64,000 nucleotides of DNA, from assembly GCA_963920575.1 (NCBI GenBank), contig OY986965.1, forward strand, positions 17,438,957-17,502,956, given 5' to 3'. Both the position numbers and the translations under genes were made by a program. Within the stretch, counting starts at the first letter, position 1, and the number at the start of each line of letters is the position of its first letter. This stretch comes from Narthecium ossifragum (lineage: Eukaryota; Streptophyta; Magnoliopsida; Dioscoreales; Nartheciaceae). The notes under the pieces were generated by a model. The model had not been told where the DNA came from, did not search any database, and saw only the letters and a program-made list of their open reading frames with translations. Positions 34,136 to 45,597 of this stretch are shown here, piece by piece.

Positions 34136-34846
34136 ACGAGGAGGAGGAGGAGGAGGAGGAGGAGGAGGAGGAGGAGGAGGACGAAGAAGAAGAAGAAGAA
34201 GAAGAAGAAGAAGAAGAGGAAGAGGAAGAAGAGGAAGAAGAGGAAGAGGAAGAAGAGGAGGAAGAAGAAGCAAAAAGGAGCAGAAGAAGGAGCAGAAGCA
34301 GAAGAAGGAGAAGCAGAAGAAGAAGACGAAGAGGAAGAAGAGGAGGAAGAAGAAGCAGAAAGGAGCAGAAGAAGAAGGAGCAGAAGCAGAAGAAGGAGGA
34401 GGAGGAGGAGGAGGAGGAGGAGGAGGAGGAGGAGAAGGAGGAGAAGCAGAAATGGAGAAGCAGAAATGGAGAAGGAGAAGGAGAAGAAGAAGTAGAAGAA
34501 AGAGAAGAAGAAGAAGGAGAAGAAGAAGGAGAAGAAGGAGAAGAAGAAGAAAGAAACAGAAGGAGGAGAAGAAGGAGAAGAAGAAGTAGGAGGAGAAGAA
34601 GAAGGAGGAGGAGAAGAAGAAGAAGCAGGAGGAGGAGGAGGAGAAGAAGAAGGAGGAGGAGGAGGAGAAGAAGAAGGAGGAGGAGGAGGAGGAGGAGGAG
34701 GAGGAGAAGAAGAAGAAGAAGAAGAAGAAGAGGAGGAGGAGGAGGAGGAGGAGGAGGAGGAGGAGGAGGAGAAGAAGAAGCAGAAGGAGGCGGAGGAGGA
34801 GGAGAAGAAGAAGAAGAAGGAGAAGAAGAAGAAGGAGGAGAAGAAG
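34136..34846. repeat. GGA/GAA microsatellite, about 0.7 kb
   Basis: Almost uninterrupted GGA, GAA and related purine triplets, continuing for some 50 bp beyond the inserted LTR at 37,023. It occupies the place of the short purine tract seen in related LTRs (for example 24,170-24,190). All long frames here, encoding runs of Arg/Lys/Glu or Ser/Leu, are artefacts of the repeat. Confidence 0.95.
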
Positions 34847-37022
34847 TGTGAGGACCCGTCCCTCTACTCCTGTGGCTCGTCGTGGACTGCAAGAGCAATT
34901 TGGTAAATTATGCCTTGTCGGCTTGTTTCACACCCGCGTGTGCACACACGGCCTCTGATTATTATTTGTGTTTGATTAGATTCTCATAGGCGTTCTCGAT
35001 CGGAAGATCGGAGCTCGATCGGGAAGGATCGAGATGGGCGGGTCGGATCACGACCACCCTAGCTGGCGGCTACTGTAGCCAGTCGGGTACTGTAGCTACA
35101 GTAAGGCGGCAACTGTAGCTACAGTACCGTGTTTAATACCCCTCTCTCTTCTCCTTCTCTCTTTTTCTCTCTTTCCCCTGTTTCCGGCTGAGTGTTCTCT
35201 CCCTCCGTTCTCTCTCCTCCGGCCACCAAATTGAGTGTTTGAGGGCTCGTTGGATTCTCAGAAACGTGAGGAAGATCCCTGGCTTGGTTCCATTCCGGAT
35301 TGGCGCTCAGATTCGCGGGATTCAGCCAAGGAAAGCGTGTAATCGGTAGGTTTCTATGTTACGGTTTGTTTGGGTGTTTGTTTGTTGTTTAATTGATTTG
35401 TTCTCCATGTAAGTTTACTAGATGATGTATATGGGACTGATTAACATCTGTTTAAAGTTTGGTAGGAATTGGATTTGATTTAACATGGATTTGAGCATGT
35501 TTTCATGGAGGTTTTCTCGGATTCTACTGTTCAAATCAGAACAGTGGTGTTCTAGCTTTGATATAGAACTGTATGTGTATGATCTGGGTTTATGTTATAC
35601 ATAGAAGTTGTACATGGATGAGTTAGCTGCCGATTGCAAGTGGTTTCATGAATTTTGGAGCTCTGTGGAATTTCTGGTGAATTATTTGAGCTGGCTATGC
35701 AGGAACAGGGCAGACTTAGGACTTAAATCCGAGTATTTAAGTGGTTTTTAATTGTTTAATTGAGCTGATTTTTGGTAGGGATGATCTCAGTGGTCTTTAT
35801 ATGAGATCTGCAAAGTTTGGTTTTAATCCAAATTATGTTTTAATAAGATTTTGATTTAGATTGTTAAATCTGGATTTTTACCGAAATTACACGTTTTGAT
35901 TTGCGATCGTTTATCCGATCGATCCAGATTTCGGGTATGTGATTCGGGGTATGCCGTTAGGTGGGCATATCATGTTTCACATCAATCCGATGGTTGGATT
36001 GACGATTATGATTTTCCGAAGGTTATAGATCATATACTTAAAGTTGATAAATTGGGTTGCTTTTATCGCTTTATATAAATGTTATTATATCAGAGTAGGC
36101 CCTGTGATTGGCATGTTCATTCTTGCCGAGCAGTGTGGTGTGCCTGGCCCTTGTATAATGTTTGACATCGTGTTGCATGCCTGAACTGTTATATATGTGT
36201 ATGATCATACATGGCATTGATTGTGCATTAGTTGCATGATTAGGGCGTGGGCGATCTGTGGGTCGCCGTCCCGAGGCTGGAAGCTCGGACTTAGCCCTAG
36301 GACCGGGGTTGGGTAGTTTGGACCCGGTTCGAATTGTGGTGTCCAGTCAAACTTGATGATAGGCTTAGGGGACTGGTGCACTTGTTGCTTGATGATTGTA
36401 GAGGTCGTGTCGACTCCAAGTTAAATCTGAGGTATAGCCGATGTTCAGCGTTCTTGACTCTTGGGTAGAGGGGTTGCCTACTAAGCAGTGCCCTTTCCCG
36501 CCAAATAGTGTTCTGTGTCCTGTTGTGAGTCGGCAGTGTTGTAGCCTGTGTTCTTGGACATCTGGTGGGGTTATGGGACCCTTGTATACACCTAGGTTTG
36601 ACTTGGGGAAAGACACTGTTGCGTTTCCCTCTTCCTTCTGTGTGTCGTAGTATAGAACCCTACTGAGCTTTATGCTCACTCCTACCTGGGCTGCGTTTGC
36701 AGGTGCTGGCGCTAGCTCTTCTTCGGTCGCCCCTACCGGGCAGGTGGTTGGTGACGTGGCGGCGTCTGGCGGTTCTTGAGGAGCGGTGATCATCAATTCT
36801 ATCTTTTTGTTATAGATAGTCTCCTACGGGAGTATTAAATGTATAATTTTCATGTTTGAGGTTTTGTATAATATTCAGTTCAGTTTTGATGTTGTGAATG
36901 AATGTTTAATACAGGATGATTATGAATTGCGAGGGGGAAACCTCGCCAAAATTTCCACAGTAGTTTAGGTTCCGGTTCGCGTCGCCCGGCCCGGTTGGGC
37001 TTTTGCGGGTCGGGACGCGACA
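34847..37022 (+). mobile_element. Solo gypsy LTR, TSD AGAAG
   Basis: This 2,176-bp LTR starts TGTGAGGACCCGTCCC and ends GTCGGGACGCGACA. It is flanked by AGAAG at 34,842-34,846 and 37,023-37,027, though the purine repeat makes a chance match easy. It is inserted in opposite orientation into another LTR of its own family. U3 palindromes at 35,071-35,126 are followed by a TTTAATACCCC element and a pyrimidine-rich leader (CTCTCTCTTCTCC). Confidence 0.87.
35071..35126. promoter_or_regulatory. TACTGTAGCTACAGTA array in U3
   Basis: An incomplete copy (TACTGTAGCC) is at 35,071, a perfect copy at 35,088 and a one-base variant at 35,111. The last two are 23 bp apart, exactly as at 24,205/24,228. The array lies just upstream of TTTAATAC and the pyrimidine leader. 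Confidence 0.7.
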
Positions 37023-37473
37023 AGAAGGAGAAGAAGGAGAAAAAGGAGAAGAAAGAGAAGGATCAGCCGAAGAAGAGAGGATGAAGGAGGAAGAGGATAC
37101 GGGAGAGGAGAGAACATCTTTCTTCTCACCTCTGACAGCAGAGAACGACAGCCAACGATGACCGTCCACTTAGAAAACCCACCGCCTCAACTTCCTGTCA
37201 CTAAAAGATCGATCTTCTTGGCAAGGGAAGATCGATCTCTTTCGCCCAGAAAGTCAAACTTGAGCTAAAACACAAGCCCAAGCCTGGATCATCCGATCTC
37301 AGGTCCACCTAACTGTTATAATCAAACATTAAAACAAACATGGTCATTGTCTGTACACGCGGGTGTGAAATAAACCGACAAGACATAATTTACCAAATTG
37401 CCCTTACGGTCCACAATGAGCCACCGGCCCGACTCAGACGGTCACCCCAGGAGTAGAGGGACAGGTCCTCACA

Positions 37474-38951
37474 AACAAGGATTCCTTACCATGGATTGAT
37501 GACTTGTTCAATTAGCTGAGGGGATTTTCGGTCTTTTCAAAAATCAACCTTCGTACTGGTTACCTTCAATTGAGGGTTCAGGATTGCGACATCCCGAAGA
37601 CGGTCTTCTAGACCAGATATGGTTTGTACGAGTTCGTGGTGATGCCCTTTGTATTGACGAACGCACTAGCAGCACTCATGGATATAATAGAGAGGATCTT
37701 TAGGTCGTATCTTGATCGATTCATAGCGGTGTTCATTGACGACATCCTTATCTTCTCGCATACTGAGGAGAAGCACGAGCAACATTTTAGTATCATGTTG
37801 CAGTTGTTGAGGGAGCATCAACTGTGAGTTTTGGCTTTTGGATGTGAGATTCCTTGGACATGTGGTGTCAAGGGCGGGCATCAGTTGATCCAGCAAAGAT
37901 CAAGACAGTTGTGCATTGGCAGAGATGGTTAACAATTCTTGGGCTTGATTGGATATTACAGGAGGTTCGTCAGAGACTTCTTCAAAGTTGCAGGGCCGTT
38001 GATCAGGTTGACCAAGAAGACGGTCCCTTTCATTGGGGACGGTGCTTGTGAGCATGCCTTCTTAGAGTTGAGGACGAGGTTAACTAGCGCACCTGTGTTG
38101 ATCATCTCGGAGCGAGGCGTAGGATATGGTGTCTCCTGTGTTTGGGTCGTGTTCTCATGCAAGATGGTCATGTGGTGGAATATGGATCTCGTCGGCTGAA
38201 GAGCCATGAGAAGAACTACCCTACCCACATTCTAAAGTTGGGGACGTAGTCTTTGCCTTGAAGACATGTCGTCATTATCTTTATGGTCAGAGGTTCCAAG
38301 TGTTCTCTGATTATAAGAGTTTTAGACACATTTTCACCCAGCATGATCTCAACTTGAGGCAACGACACTAGATGGAGCTATTGGAGGACTACGAGTTTGT
38401 GCTGCCATTACCAGTATGGTAAGACAAACACCATAGCAGATGCTTTGAGTAGACAAGCGAGAGAGACCAAAGCAGCATTAGTAGGGTTGTCAGCTGGATG
38501 ATGGCAGATGATGAAGACAGTGAGTCAATTTGGGCTAGACTTCGAGGATCAAACTTCAGACGGTTTCCAATTTGCAGTTCAGAGCATGCCAACACTTATG
38601 TCCAGAGACATGGAGGCGTAGGGCGGTGACGCAGAGCTTGTGTAGATCCATACTTCAGTTGGTACTAAGCATGCGGTTGAGGGCTGGAAAGTATTGACAG
38701 ATGGCCGGTTGTGTTTTCAAGGTGGCATAGCGGTTCCATCATATTCAGTTTTGTGAGAGGACATCCTTTGTGAGTTTCATCAGACCCATTTCGTTGTTCG
38801 TCCCGGAGGCACCAAGATATATCATGATCTTCGCTGTCAGTTTTGGTGCTACGGAATGAAGAGATCAGTTGTGGAGTTTGTTTCTTATTGCCTTACCTGT
38901 CAGAAGGTGAAGGCGGAGCATCGGCGGACATCAGGTTTGTTGTAGCCCCTT
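37474..38951 (+). pseudogene. pol: Degraded chromovirus RT, RNase H and start of integrase
   Basis: The sequence opens inside RT (SLPWIDDLF) and continues through [20 protein letters not shown]. The active-site segment [13 protein letters not shown] keeps both Asp residues. The connection domain and RNase H follow with many stops and frameshifts (for example IIQLTT and VDPAKIKTVVHWQRW in different frames). The integrase zinc-binding region ends with CLTCQKVKAEHRRTSG at 38,880-38,935. The gag and protease parts are missing to the left, where an LTR abuts. At 38,952 a solo LTR interrupts the gene; the left target duplication is CCCTT (38,947-38,951). Confidence 0.8.
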
Positions 38952-40002
38952 TGATAGAGCTTGAAAAGTGTCGTGGCTTAACAAATTTGTCCAACATTAC
39001 TAATATTAACCGGTGCTCTACTTAGCTACTAAAAACTAGTAGTTAGTGGAGAGTCCGGGTCGATCCACAGGGAAATAGGATTGAATTGAAATGCGTGGTG
39101 TAGCTTCCTACCAATGAATTGAGAAAAGGCGTAAAATTGAAATTAAACTAACCTTAAACTAAGAGATTAATAAATGCGAGAAAGGGACCAAGGGATTCTT
39201 AATCAGTAACAAAGGTTCTACCAAGTTTGTCCAAGATTCGGACTAGCTAACCAAACTGAATGGTTTTCCTAATGGTTGATAGGTGAATGACTTGTTCTCC
39301 CTATCACTCAACAAGGTTCGGTTAGGATCCCTCGTCGGTGAGAATAATTATCTAAAATTCGGTGACCTAATGGTTAGTTCTGATCACCGCTAATGAGCCT
39401 TCTGATTAGGACCGATTCATCATGAGAAAATAATCATAATATGGATTTAGGTGTAAAATCAAGATAGTTCTAGCACCTCGATTGCCCAAATCTCTAAAGA
39501 TAGGATAGATAGAGGATTAGGAATAGAGTATAGTGGTTCTAGCACTATACAACCCCTAATCACGGAAAAGAATTCATCATAATGTGAGACTCCATTATTC
39601 TAGCATGATTCTCATATTAGATGAGTCCAATCCAAGCCCTAATATGCATAAGCTCTAGATCTAATGCATATAAGAACAATCCAAACACCCAACAATAAAT
39701 CAACACCAAATTTATAAAGAAATTACGATCAATCCATGCAAACCATTCAGGAAGGTATACAAGCCCTAGATCTTAGAAATCCCTAATAAAAACCCTAGTT
39801 ACATCATAAGAATCCCATAGCGAGGAATTTAGCTACTCATCTTTAGGGTTTGATCCATAGATGAGTGTTGATGAAGCTCTTCCACCATGAATCTCCTCCA
39901 AAAGAATCTCTAAAGACAAGTTTAAAAGAGGAAAAAGAAAACTGAGAGAAAGTTCTCTCCAAGAGAGGAACAAGAGAGAGCCCTAAAAACACTAGAAAAT
40001 AC

Positions 40003-40012
40003 CTATTTATAG
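40003..40012 (-). promoter_or_regulatory. TATA-like box of Athila/Tat solo LTR
   Basis: CTATAAATAG on the minus strand. The GATCGATC array starts about 65 bp upstream of it in LTR orientation. Confidence 0.6.
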
Positions 40013-40076
40013 CCCCAGAAACATCCTTAACTCATATTAGATCTGGGCCTTTGATTTTCTTCACTGGCAAAGGAAA

Positions 40077-40447
40077 GATCGATCTTCATAGGGAGAAGAT
40101 CAATCATTTCTTCTTCTATTGCTGGCTACACCCTTTAAAGGATCGATCATCCTTATAGAAGATGATCGATCATTTACTTGTATTGTTGGTCACACCCCGT
40201 GGATGATCGATCATTCCATTAAGGAAGATTGATCTTTCTAAGCCTTGCTCTCTGCCACTGTTGATGTGTGTATAAGATCGATCTGGGTATGCTATGAAGA
40301 TCGATCCATTGAATTGGTGCTCTCTATCAGGTTAGTGCAAACAAATGATCAATCATTTCCTGATGTGAAGATTGATCATTATGCTTCAGCTTGGATTTCT
40401 TTTGATGTCTTGAAGAGATCGATCTTTCTCCTTATAGATGATCGATC
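40077..40447. repeat. Six GATCGATC pairs in U3
   Basis: Pairs start at 40,077/40,098, 40,141/40,164, 40,205/40,227, 40,276/40,299, 40,347/40,370 and 40,417/40,440. Within-pair distances are 21, 23, 22, 23, 23 and 23 bp. Successive pairs are 64, 64, 71, 71 and 70 bp apart. Some sites are one-base variants (GATCAATC or GATTGATC). Spacer sequences between pairs are only loosely related, so the sites are better conserved than their surroundings. Confidence 0.92.
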
Positions 40448-40621
40448 ATTTTATCCTGGTTTTGCCCAAATGTGTTCATTTTGACTCCAAACTTGATCTA
40501 ACTCGTACTGAGGTCTATTCTACCTGAAATAGTGTAAAGGTAGTCTGTGAAGCACTGCTCGGAGACTAATAAAGTCAAATTACAAGGGTGATTTGTGTAC
40601 TTTTCAAGTCTTATCACCCTT

Positions 40622-41623
40622 CCAATGGCGGAGTGGAAGTGGGAACATATCACGATAGACTTTGTCTCTGGTCTACCAAGGGCTCCTAGGGGAAATGATG
40701 TGATTTGGGTCATTGTTGATTGATTGACCAAATTGGCACATTTCTTACTCATGAGGAGCATAGATTCGACAGACAGGTTGAACCGTGTGTACATGAGAGA
40801 GGTAATCAGATTACACGGTATTCTAGTTTCTATCGTCTCAGATTGTGATCCCAGATTCACCGACAAGTGCTCGTGATACTTTTATGAGTCTATGGGCACA
40901 TTGTTGGCTTTCAGCACAACTTTCTATCCACATACAGACGGATAGTCGGAGAGGATGATTTAGATCTTAGAGGACATGCTTAGAGCATGTATTCTTGATG
41001 CATGAGGCAATTGGGAGGAGCACATTTATTTGTTGAAATTTGCCTACAACAATAGCTATCAGTCTAGTTTTAGCATTGCACCTTTTGAGACATTGTACGG
41101 CAAACCATGTCATTCTCATGTTTGTTGGACAAAGGTTGGAGAGGCTTCACTCACCGGTCTATACATCATCAGAATTTTTTAGAGAAGTTGGCATAGATCA
41201 GACAGAGACTTCTGACGACTCAAAGTCAGAAGAAGAGTTATATAGTTTGGAGGTGACGTCCGTTGGAGTTCACAGATGGCGATAGAGTGTTTTTGAGGGT
41301 GGATTCGGATAGAAGATCATCTACATTTGGCAGCAAGGGCATGTTAGCACCTAAGTTCAATGCCCCTTTTGAGATCTTGGAGCGTGTTGGAGAGGTTGCT
41401 TATAGATTAGCTTTACTATCACACATGTCAGCTATACATCCTACCTTCCATGTGTCAACGCTGAGGAGGTATCATCAGGATCCATCACACATCATCAGAG
41501 TTGACGACATAGAGCTTAAAGCACATTAATCCTACGAAGAGCATCCAGTTCAGATTATTGACATGAGGGATTAGGTCTTGAGGGGTAAGACAATTCTGTC
41601 TTAAAAGTCCTTTGGAGGCACAG
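40622..41623 (+). pseudogene. pol: Degraded chromovirus integrase
   Basis: This continues the pol interrupted at 38,951. The core begins with [17 protein letters not shown] sequence around 40,645, and the remaining core blocks appear in shifted frames with stops. The C-terminal region is clearer, from 41,263: EFTDGDRVFLRVDSDRRSS, then HMSAIHPTFHVSTLRRYHQD. The chromodomain-like end is lost at the LTR that starts at 41,624. Confidence 0.78.
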
Positions 41624-42085
41624 TGTCACACCCCGACCAAGAAAACCCATCCAGGACGGGGCATGAGAGTTCCTATCACTATTTACATCAAACTAGCGCG
41701 ATACATTTGCGGAAAACAGAGATAAACTTAAACAATTTGACTTCCAGAGATAAAGCTGTAATTTAATTCATAAATACATCAAGTTGTACTGTTTAAACAT
41801 CTGATACAATTTCTTATCAAACTCCTCCAAGGGAAAGATATTATACATATAATCCAAAAATCCTCGAAAGATGTTTATAATATACAAAACTACCAAAAGT
41901 ACAATAGTCATCCAGCAACAACTTCAAACGCCTCTGGAAGTTGTCGCGCCACCAAAAGTCGATCCCACCGGCTCTACTGAGGAAGAACTGGCGCCTGCAC
42001 CTGCAAACGCAGCCCGAGTAGGAGTGAGTGATAAGCTCAGAAGGTACTCTACAGCACACTGAAAAGAGGAAAACAATAACAGTGA

Positions 42086-43219
42086 TGTCGCGCCCCGACT
42101 CGTGAAAGCCTAACCGGGCCAGGCGACGAGAACCGGAACCTAACGAAACGCGAAAAGTACTGGCGAGGGTTCCCTCTAATCTATTGGTCTCCCTAACAAT
42201 TCATCAAAACACCCTCAATTTAAAAAGACATAATTAAATTACAAGCCTCGAACCTCAGATTACAAAACCCAAGTGAATTTAATATACATATCCTCGGAGA
42301 GGGGAAGATCCAAATACAACATTACTCCCGTAAGAGACTATATAACATAGGTTAAAAGCAGTAAAAGATCACCACCTCTCTGACTCCGCCTGGCGCTGCC
42401 GCACCGCCGACCAACCGCCCAGTAGGGGAGACAGAAGAAGAACTGACGCCTGCACCTGCAAAATGCAGCATGGGTAGGAGTGAGCATAAAGCTCAGTAGG
42501 GTTCTACACTACGACATACAGAAGGAAGAGGGACACGCAACAGTGTCGCCCTCAAGTAAGACCTGGGTGTATACAGGGGTCCCATAACCCCACCGCGTGT
42601 CCCTGAGGCCCACGATCATGGTCTTCCAGCCGAGCTGGTCACATGTTAGGTCACACTCAGTAGCAGGAAACAACATTGCTGACTCACAAGCAGGAACCCG
42701 ACATTGCAGGCGGGAAATGGCACCGATGAGTAGGCAACTACTCTACTCAAGAGTCAACACAGTGGAACACCGGCTACACCTCATCATCCGACTCGAGGCC
42801 GACACGACCTCTATAATCATCAAGCAACATGTGTACCAGTCATCTAAGCCTATCATCAAGTTTGACTGGACACCACAATTCGAACCGGGTCCAAACTACC
42901 CAACCCCGGTCCTAGGGCTAAATCCGAGCTTCCAGCCTCGGGACGGCGACCCACAAATCACCCACGCCCTAACCATGCAACTAATACACAACAGAGAATT
43001 CATGCTATGAACATACACAAATAAGAGATAGGCATACAACAGTATGATAAAACATCAAATAAGTCCAACTGGATCGCTGCAGCGGTACTACCAACCGTTG
43101 CCAGCCGATCCGCAGTGGGTCCCGGCATTACGACGGTACCGCGACCGTCAACCGCGGACTCCTACAACGGGAAGCAACCCCGAAAACCTCGATGAACAGT
43201 AAAAAAGATAATATTATAT
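42086..43219 (-). mobile_element. Truncated gypsy LTR fragment
   Basis: It begins TGTCGCGCCCCGACTCG like the LTR at 18,675 and follows that family for about 1.1 kb, then stops near an AT-rich stretch at 43,200-43,219 where the host LTR resumes. The end and its target duplication are missing, so part of it was deleted after insertion. Confidence 0.75.
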
Positions 43220-44456
43220 GTCTCCCCGCTCAAGCCTAAGGAATGCTACGGGGTCCCACAACCCCTGTCGATGTCCCAAGGGCTCCTGCCATGAAACCTC
43301 TCTCCTAAACAAGTTACTAGGAGGCCACAGAACAGTAACATTCAGGGTCACCCTTACCCAAGCAGGATTCCCATGCCTTGGGGACCCACGTCGGGAACGC
43401 ATCGACATCCTTCCTTAGCACTTAGCCTTGGGAAGACAACACGACCTCTAAACCGTAAAGCAAAATCATAGCCAACTATAACACATCCTCGATAACATGA
43501 GATTCAAATTATACAATCACGTCCTAATCCTTACTATCCAGCCGCGGTCCTAAGGCTAGATCCGAGCTACCCGAGAGCCTCGGATTGGCGATCACCCCAT
43601 CGCCCGCCTAACCTGATATGCCTCTAATGCATACAGTGCATGAATGATGAATAAATTTTATATCTCGCAAGTATACGAATCGGTGCAATCAGTATAGTAG
43701 CAAGAGGAGTATCGTACCCACAGAGATTTGTAAAGATTATTAGAGGGAAACGCTAAAGAACATAAAAGAAAGAAAATAAGGAATGGAAAATAAGAAATAT
43801 GAAGTCTCGAAAATAGATGATCTAATAACGAAACAAGAAAACGATGGAAATATGATGGATGAATACTAAGGTTCCGATTTCACCATAACATCCTCATTCT
43901 ATGCATTGAATCAATCAAGATCTCAGTTTAATTCCAAGGGCTCGTTCTTCCAGTATGATGATCCGTTCGATCACGGTCTTCACCAAGTACCCTCAATTAA
44001 CCCTAGTTAATGAACCCATAGCTAAGGGTCAATCAAGAATCCCTTAAGCTCTGAAGAACAATTATGAACCAAGAAGTGTCTTAGCTTGAACCCGGCTTCA
44101 ACTAAATCTCATTCATTCATAGATCCTGTAAGATTAGGGAATGAACCCTCGCCCAATCTCACATAACACAATCTATAATACTTCTATTGGCCAGATAAAG
44201 GTATTTAAGATCTCAATTATAATAATGAATGAAACAAGAAATATAAACTGATTAACTAATCATGATCCAATAACATAGAATGATTCAATTATGCTACATC
44301 GGTTCCTTAGCAAAGAACTAGACACTCATGTTCATCATGAGGGCATCAAAACTAATGAAGAAATAAAGAAGAAAAAAGAAAAGAAAACCAAGCCTGGAAC
44401 TCTTCTCCTCTCCTCCAAACGCTGCCAAAAAGTCCCCCTAAATCTCCCCAAGAAAT

Positions 44457-44467
44457 TTATTTATAGG
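44457..44467 (-). promoter_or_regulatory. TATA-like box of Athila-type solo LTR
   Basis: CCTATAAATA on the minus strand. The nearest GATCGATC pair starts about 65 bp upstream, the same distance as in the LTR at 38,952. Confidence 0.6.
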
Positions 44468-44530
44468 CTTTTGTTAAACCCTAACTCGGATTAGATCTCA
44501 GCCCTTAATATTTCCCGCAGAGCCAAAAGA

Positions 44531-44859
44531 GATCGATCCCCCTTTGAACAGAGATCAATCTTCTTCCTTCCGTGAACTCAGGATCTAGATTTTGCCCGAC
44601 AAAGATCGATCTCCTTTGATAACGGATCGATCTTCTTCCCACGGATGACTGGCGCTTCCAGGTTCGGATCGATCTCTTTTTGAAAGAAGATCGATCCCTT
44701 TATTTTAGATTTCAGATTTCTCCTCACGGTCGATCCTCGCATCGACCCTGTGAGCGTATATTTCTTACAGAGGCTGAAGGTCGACGCGAGGATCGACCGT
44801 GGGTCTTTTTCATCTTTGGGTGCATAAGGGATCGATCTCTTTTGGAAAGAAGATCGATC
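44531..44859. repeat. Mixed GATCGATC and GGTCGATC pairs in U3
   Basis: GATCGATC-type pairs start at 44,531/44,553, 44,604/44,625, 44,667/44,689 and 44,830/44,852, with distances of 22, 21, 22 and 22 bp. Between them, at 44,728-44,795, lie GGTCGATC and GATCGACC versions. The two motif types alternate within one array, which suggests they are variants of one module. Confidence 0.9.
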
Positions 44860-45597
44860 TCTTATTCTCTGCATCTTTCTTCTGCTATTCTGCCCTGCGT
44901 ACTGGTATGAAAAACACTGTAACTTCCTCTATGCAACTCCAAATAACGAACCGTAAAATTCTCCCGACACTAGACTTCAAGATCTTTCTAAAGATGTATG
45001 GCACATCATCTGGTTCTTCATGAGCAGGTACAGTTTAATCTTTCAAGTTGATTCATATAATCTTTTCAGCTTCTTTGCTCATTTTTCCTGCATTTTCTAA
45101 ACAACTATGTGAAGCAACATATAGATATAAAAATAGTAATAAAGATGTTGATTAAGGATAATAATTTAACAATTGAGATGGTTATAAGGCTATTCAGAGT
45201 GCACTTTCATGCACTCATCAATGAACCTATGCAAACATCTATCCAAGATGTCTCTATATGCCACAACATCAATTATAGGTTCAACAATTATACAATAGCC
45301 CTCGACACTCGCCGACAACGGGCTAAGGTTCCACAATACCACGTTAGCTAACACTCATAGCTAGCTAATGGTTAGGAAAACAATCAGCATTTAAACTACT
45401 AACCAACCAAGTATTTAAATGCGAGTAACAACCGTAAATTCAGCAAAGAGGTTAAACTCCCAATTCAATTCCCAATCTCAATAGAAATCCATTAATATCC
45501 CGTGAAAACAATGTGTATGCTTTCTAACATGATTGGATATCTATCATGAATGAAAACCAATCAAAGGAAACCAGAAAACACTGCTCATGGGCTCACG

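Larger units (their letters stand above)
33226..37473 (-). mobile_element. Gypsy LTR with expanded GA tract and an LTR insertion
   Basis: The left end is TGTCGCACCCCGACCC and the right end GGGACAGGTCCTCACA. Excluding the LTR at 34,847-37,022 it is about 2.07 kb. The flanks GGTGT and AACAA do not match, so it is not a simple insertion with intact duplication. At its right it abuts the plus-strand chromovirus RT directly. A GATCGATC pair lies at 37,207/37,230 in the U3. The leader purine tract has grown into a microsatellite of about 0.7 kb. Confidence 0.8.
38952..40616 (-). mobile_element. Solo LTR (Athila/Tat-type), TSD CCCTT
   Basis: This 1,665-bp LTR begins TGATAGAGCTTGAAAAGT and ends ACTTTTCAAGTCTTATCA, so its ends are inverted copies over about 18 bp. 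Identical CCCTT duplications lie at 38,947-38,951 and 40,617-40,621. On the plus strand GGGTCGATCCACAGGGA near 39,058 is typical of Athila/Tat LTRs read in antisense, supporting minus orientation. A TATA-like box is at 40,003-40,012, and six GATCGATC pairs lie immediately upstream of it. Its interior is gone. Confidence 0.92.
43645..45220 (-). mobile_element. Solo LTR (Athila-type), TSD ATGAA
   Basis: This 1,576-bp LTR starts TGATGAATAAATTTTATATC and ends CATGCACTCATCA. Perfect ATGAA copies lie at 43,640-43,644 and 45,221-45,225. The end resembles the LTR at 55,256-57,057 (CATGCACTTATCA), and GTATCGTACCCACAGAGA near 43,710 resembles that LTR's GGTCGAACCCACAGAGAG. It is therefore a relative of the Athila-like element on the right. 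A TATA-like box lies at 44,457-44,467, with GATCGATC and GGTCGATC pairs just upstream. Confidence 0.92.

Noticed and set aside
33959..34898. Long frames of Arg/Glu/Lys or Ser/Leu runs
   Set aside because: They are translations of a GGA/GAA microsatellite in different frames; no real protein signal.
33221..37478. Target duplication for the LTR at 33,226
   Set aside because: Flanks GGTGT and AACAA do not match at all.
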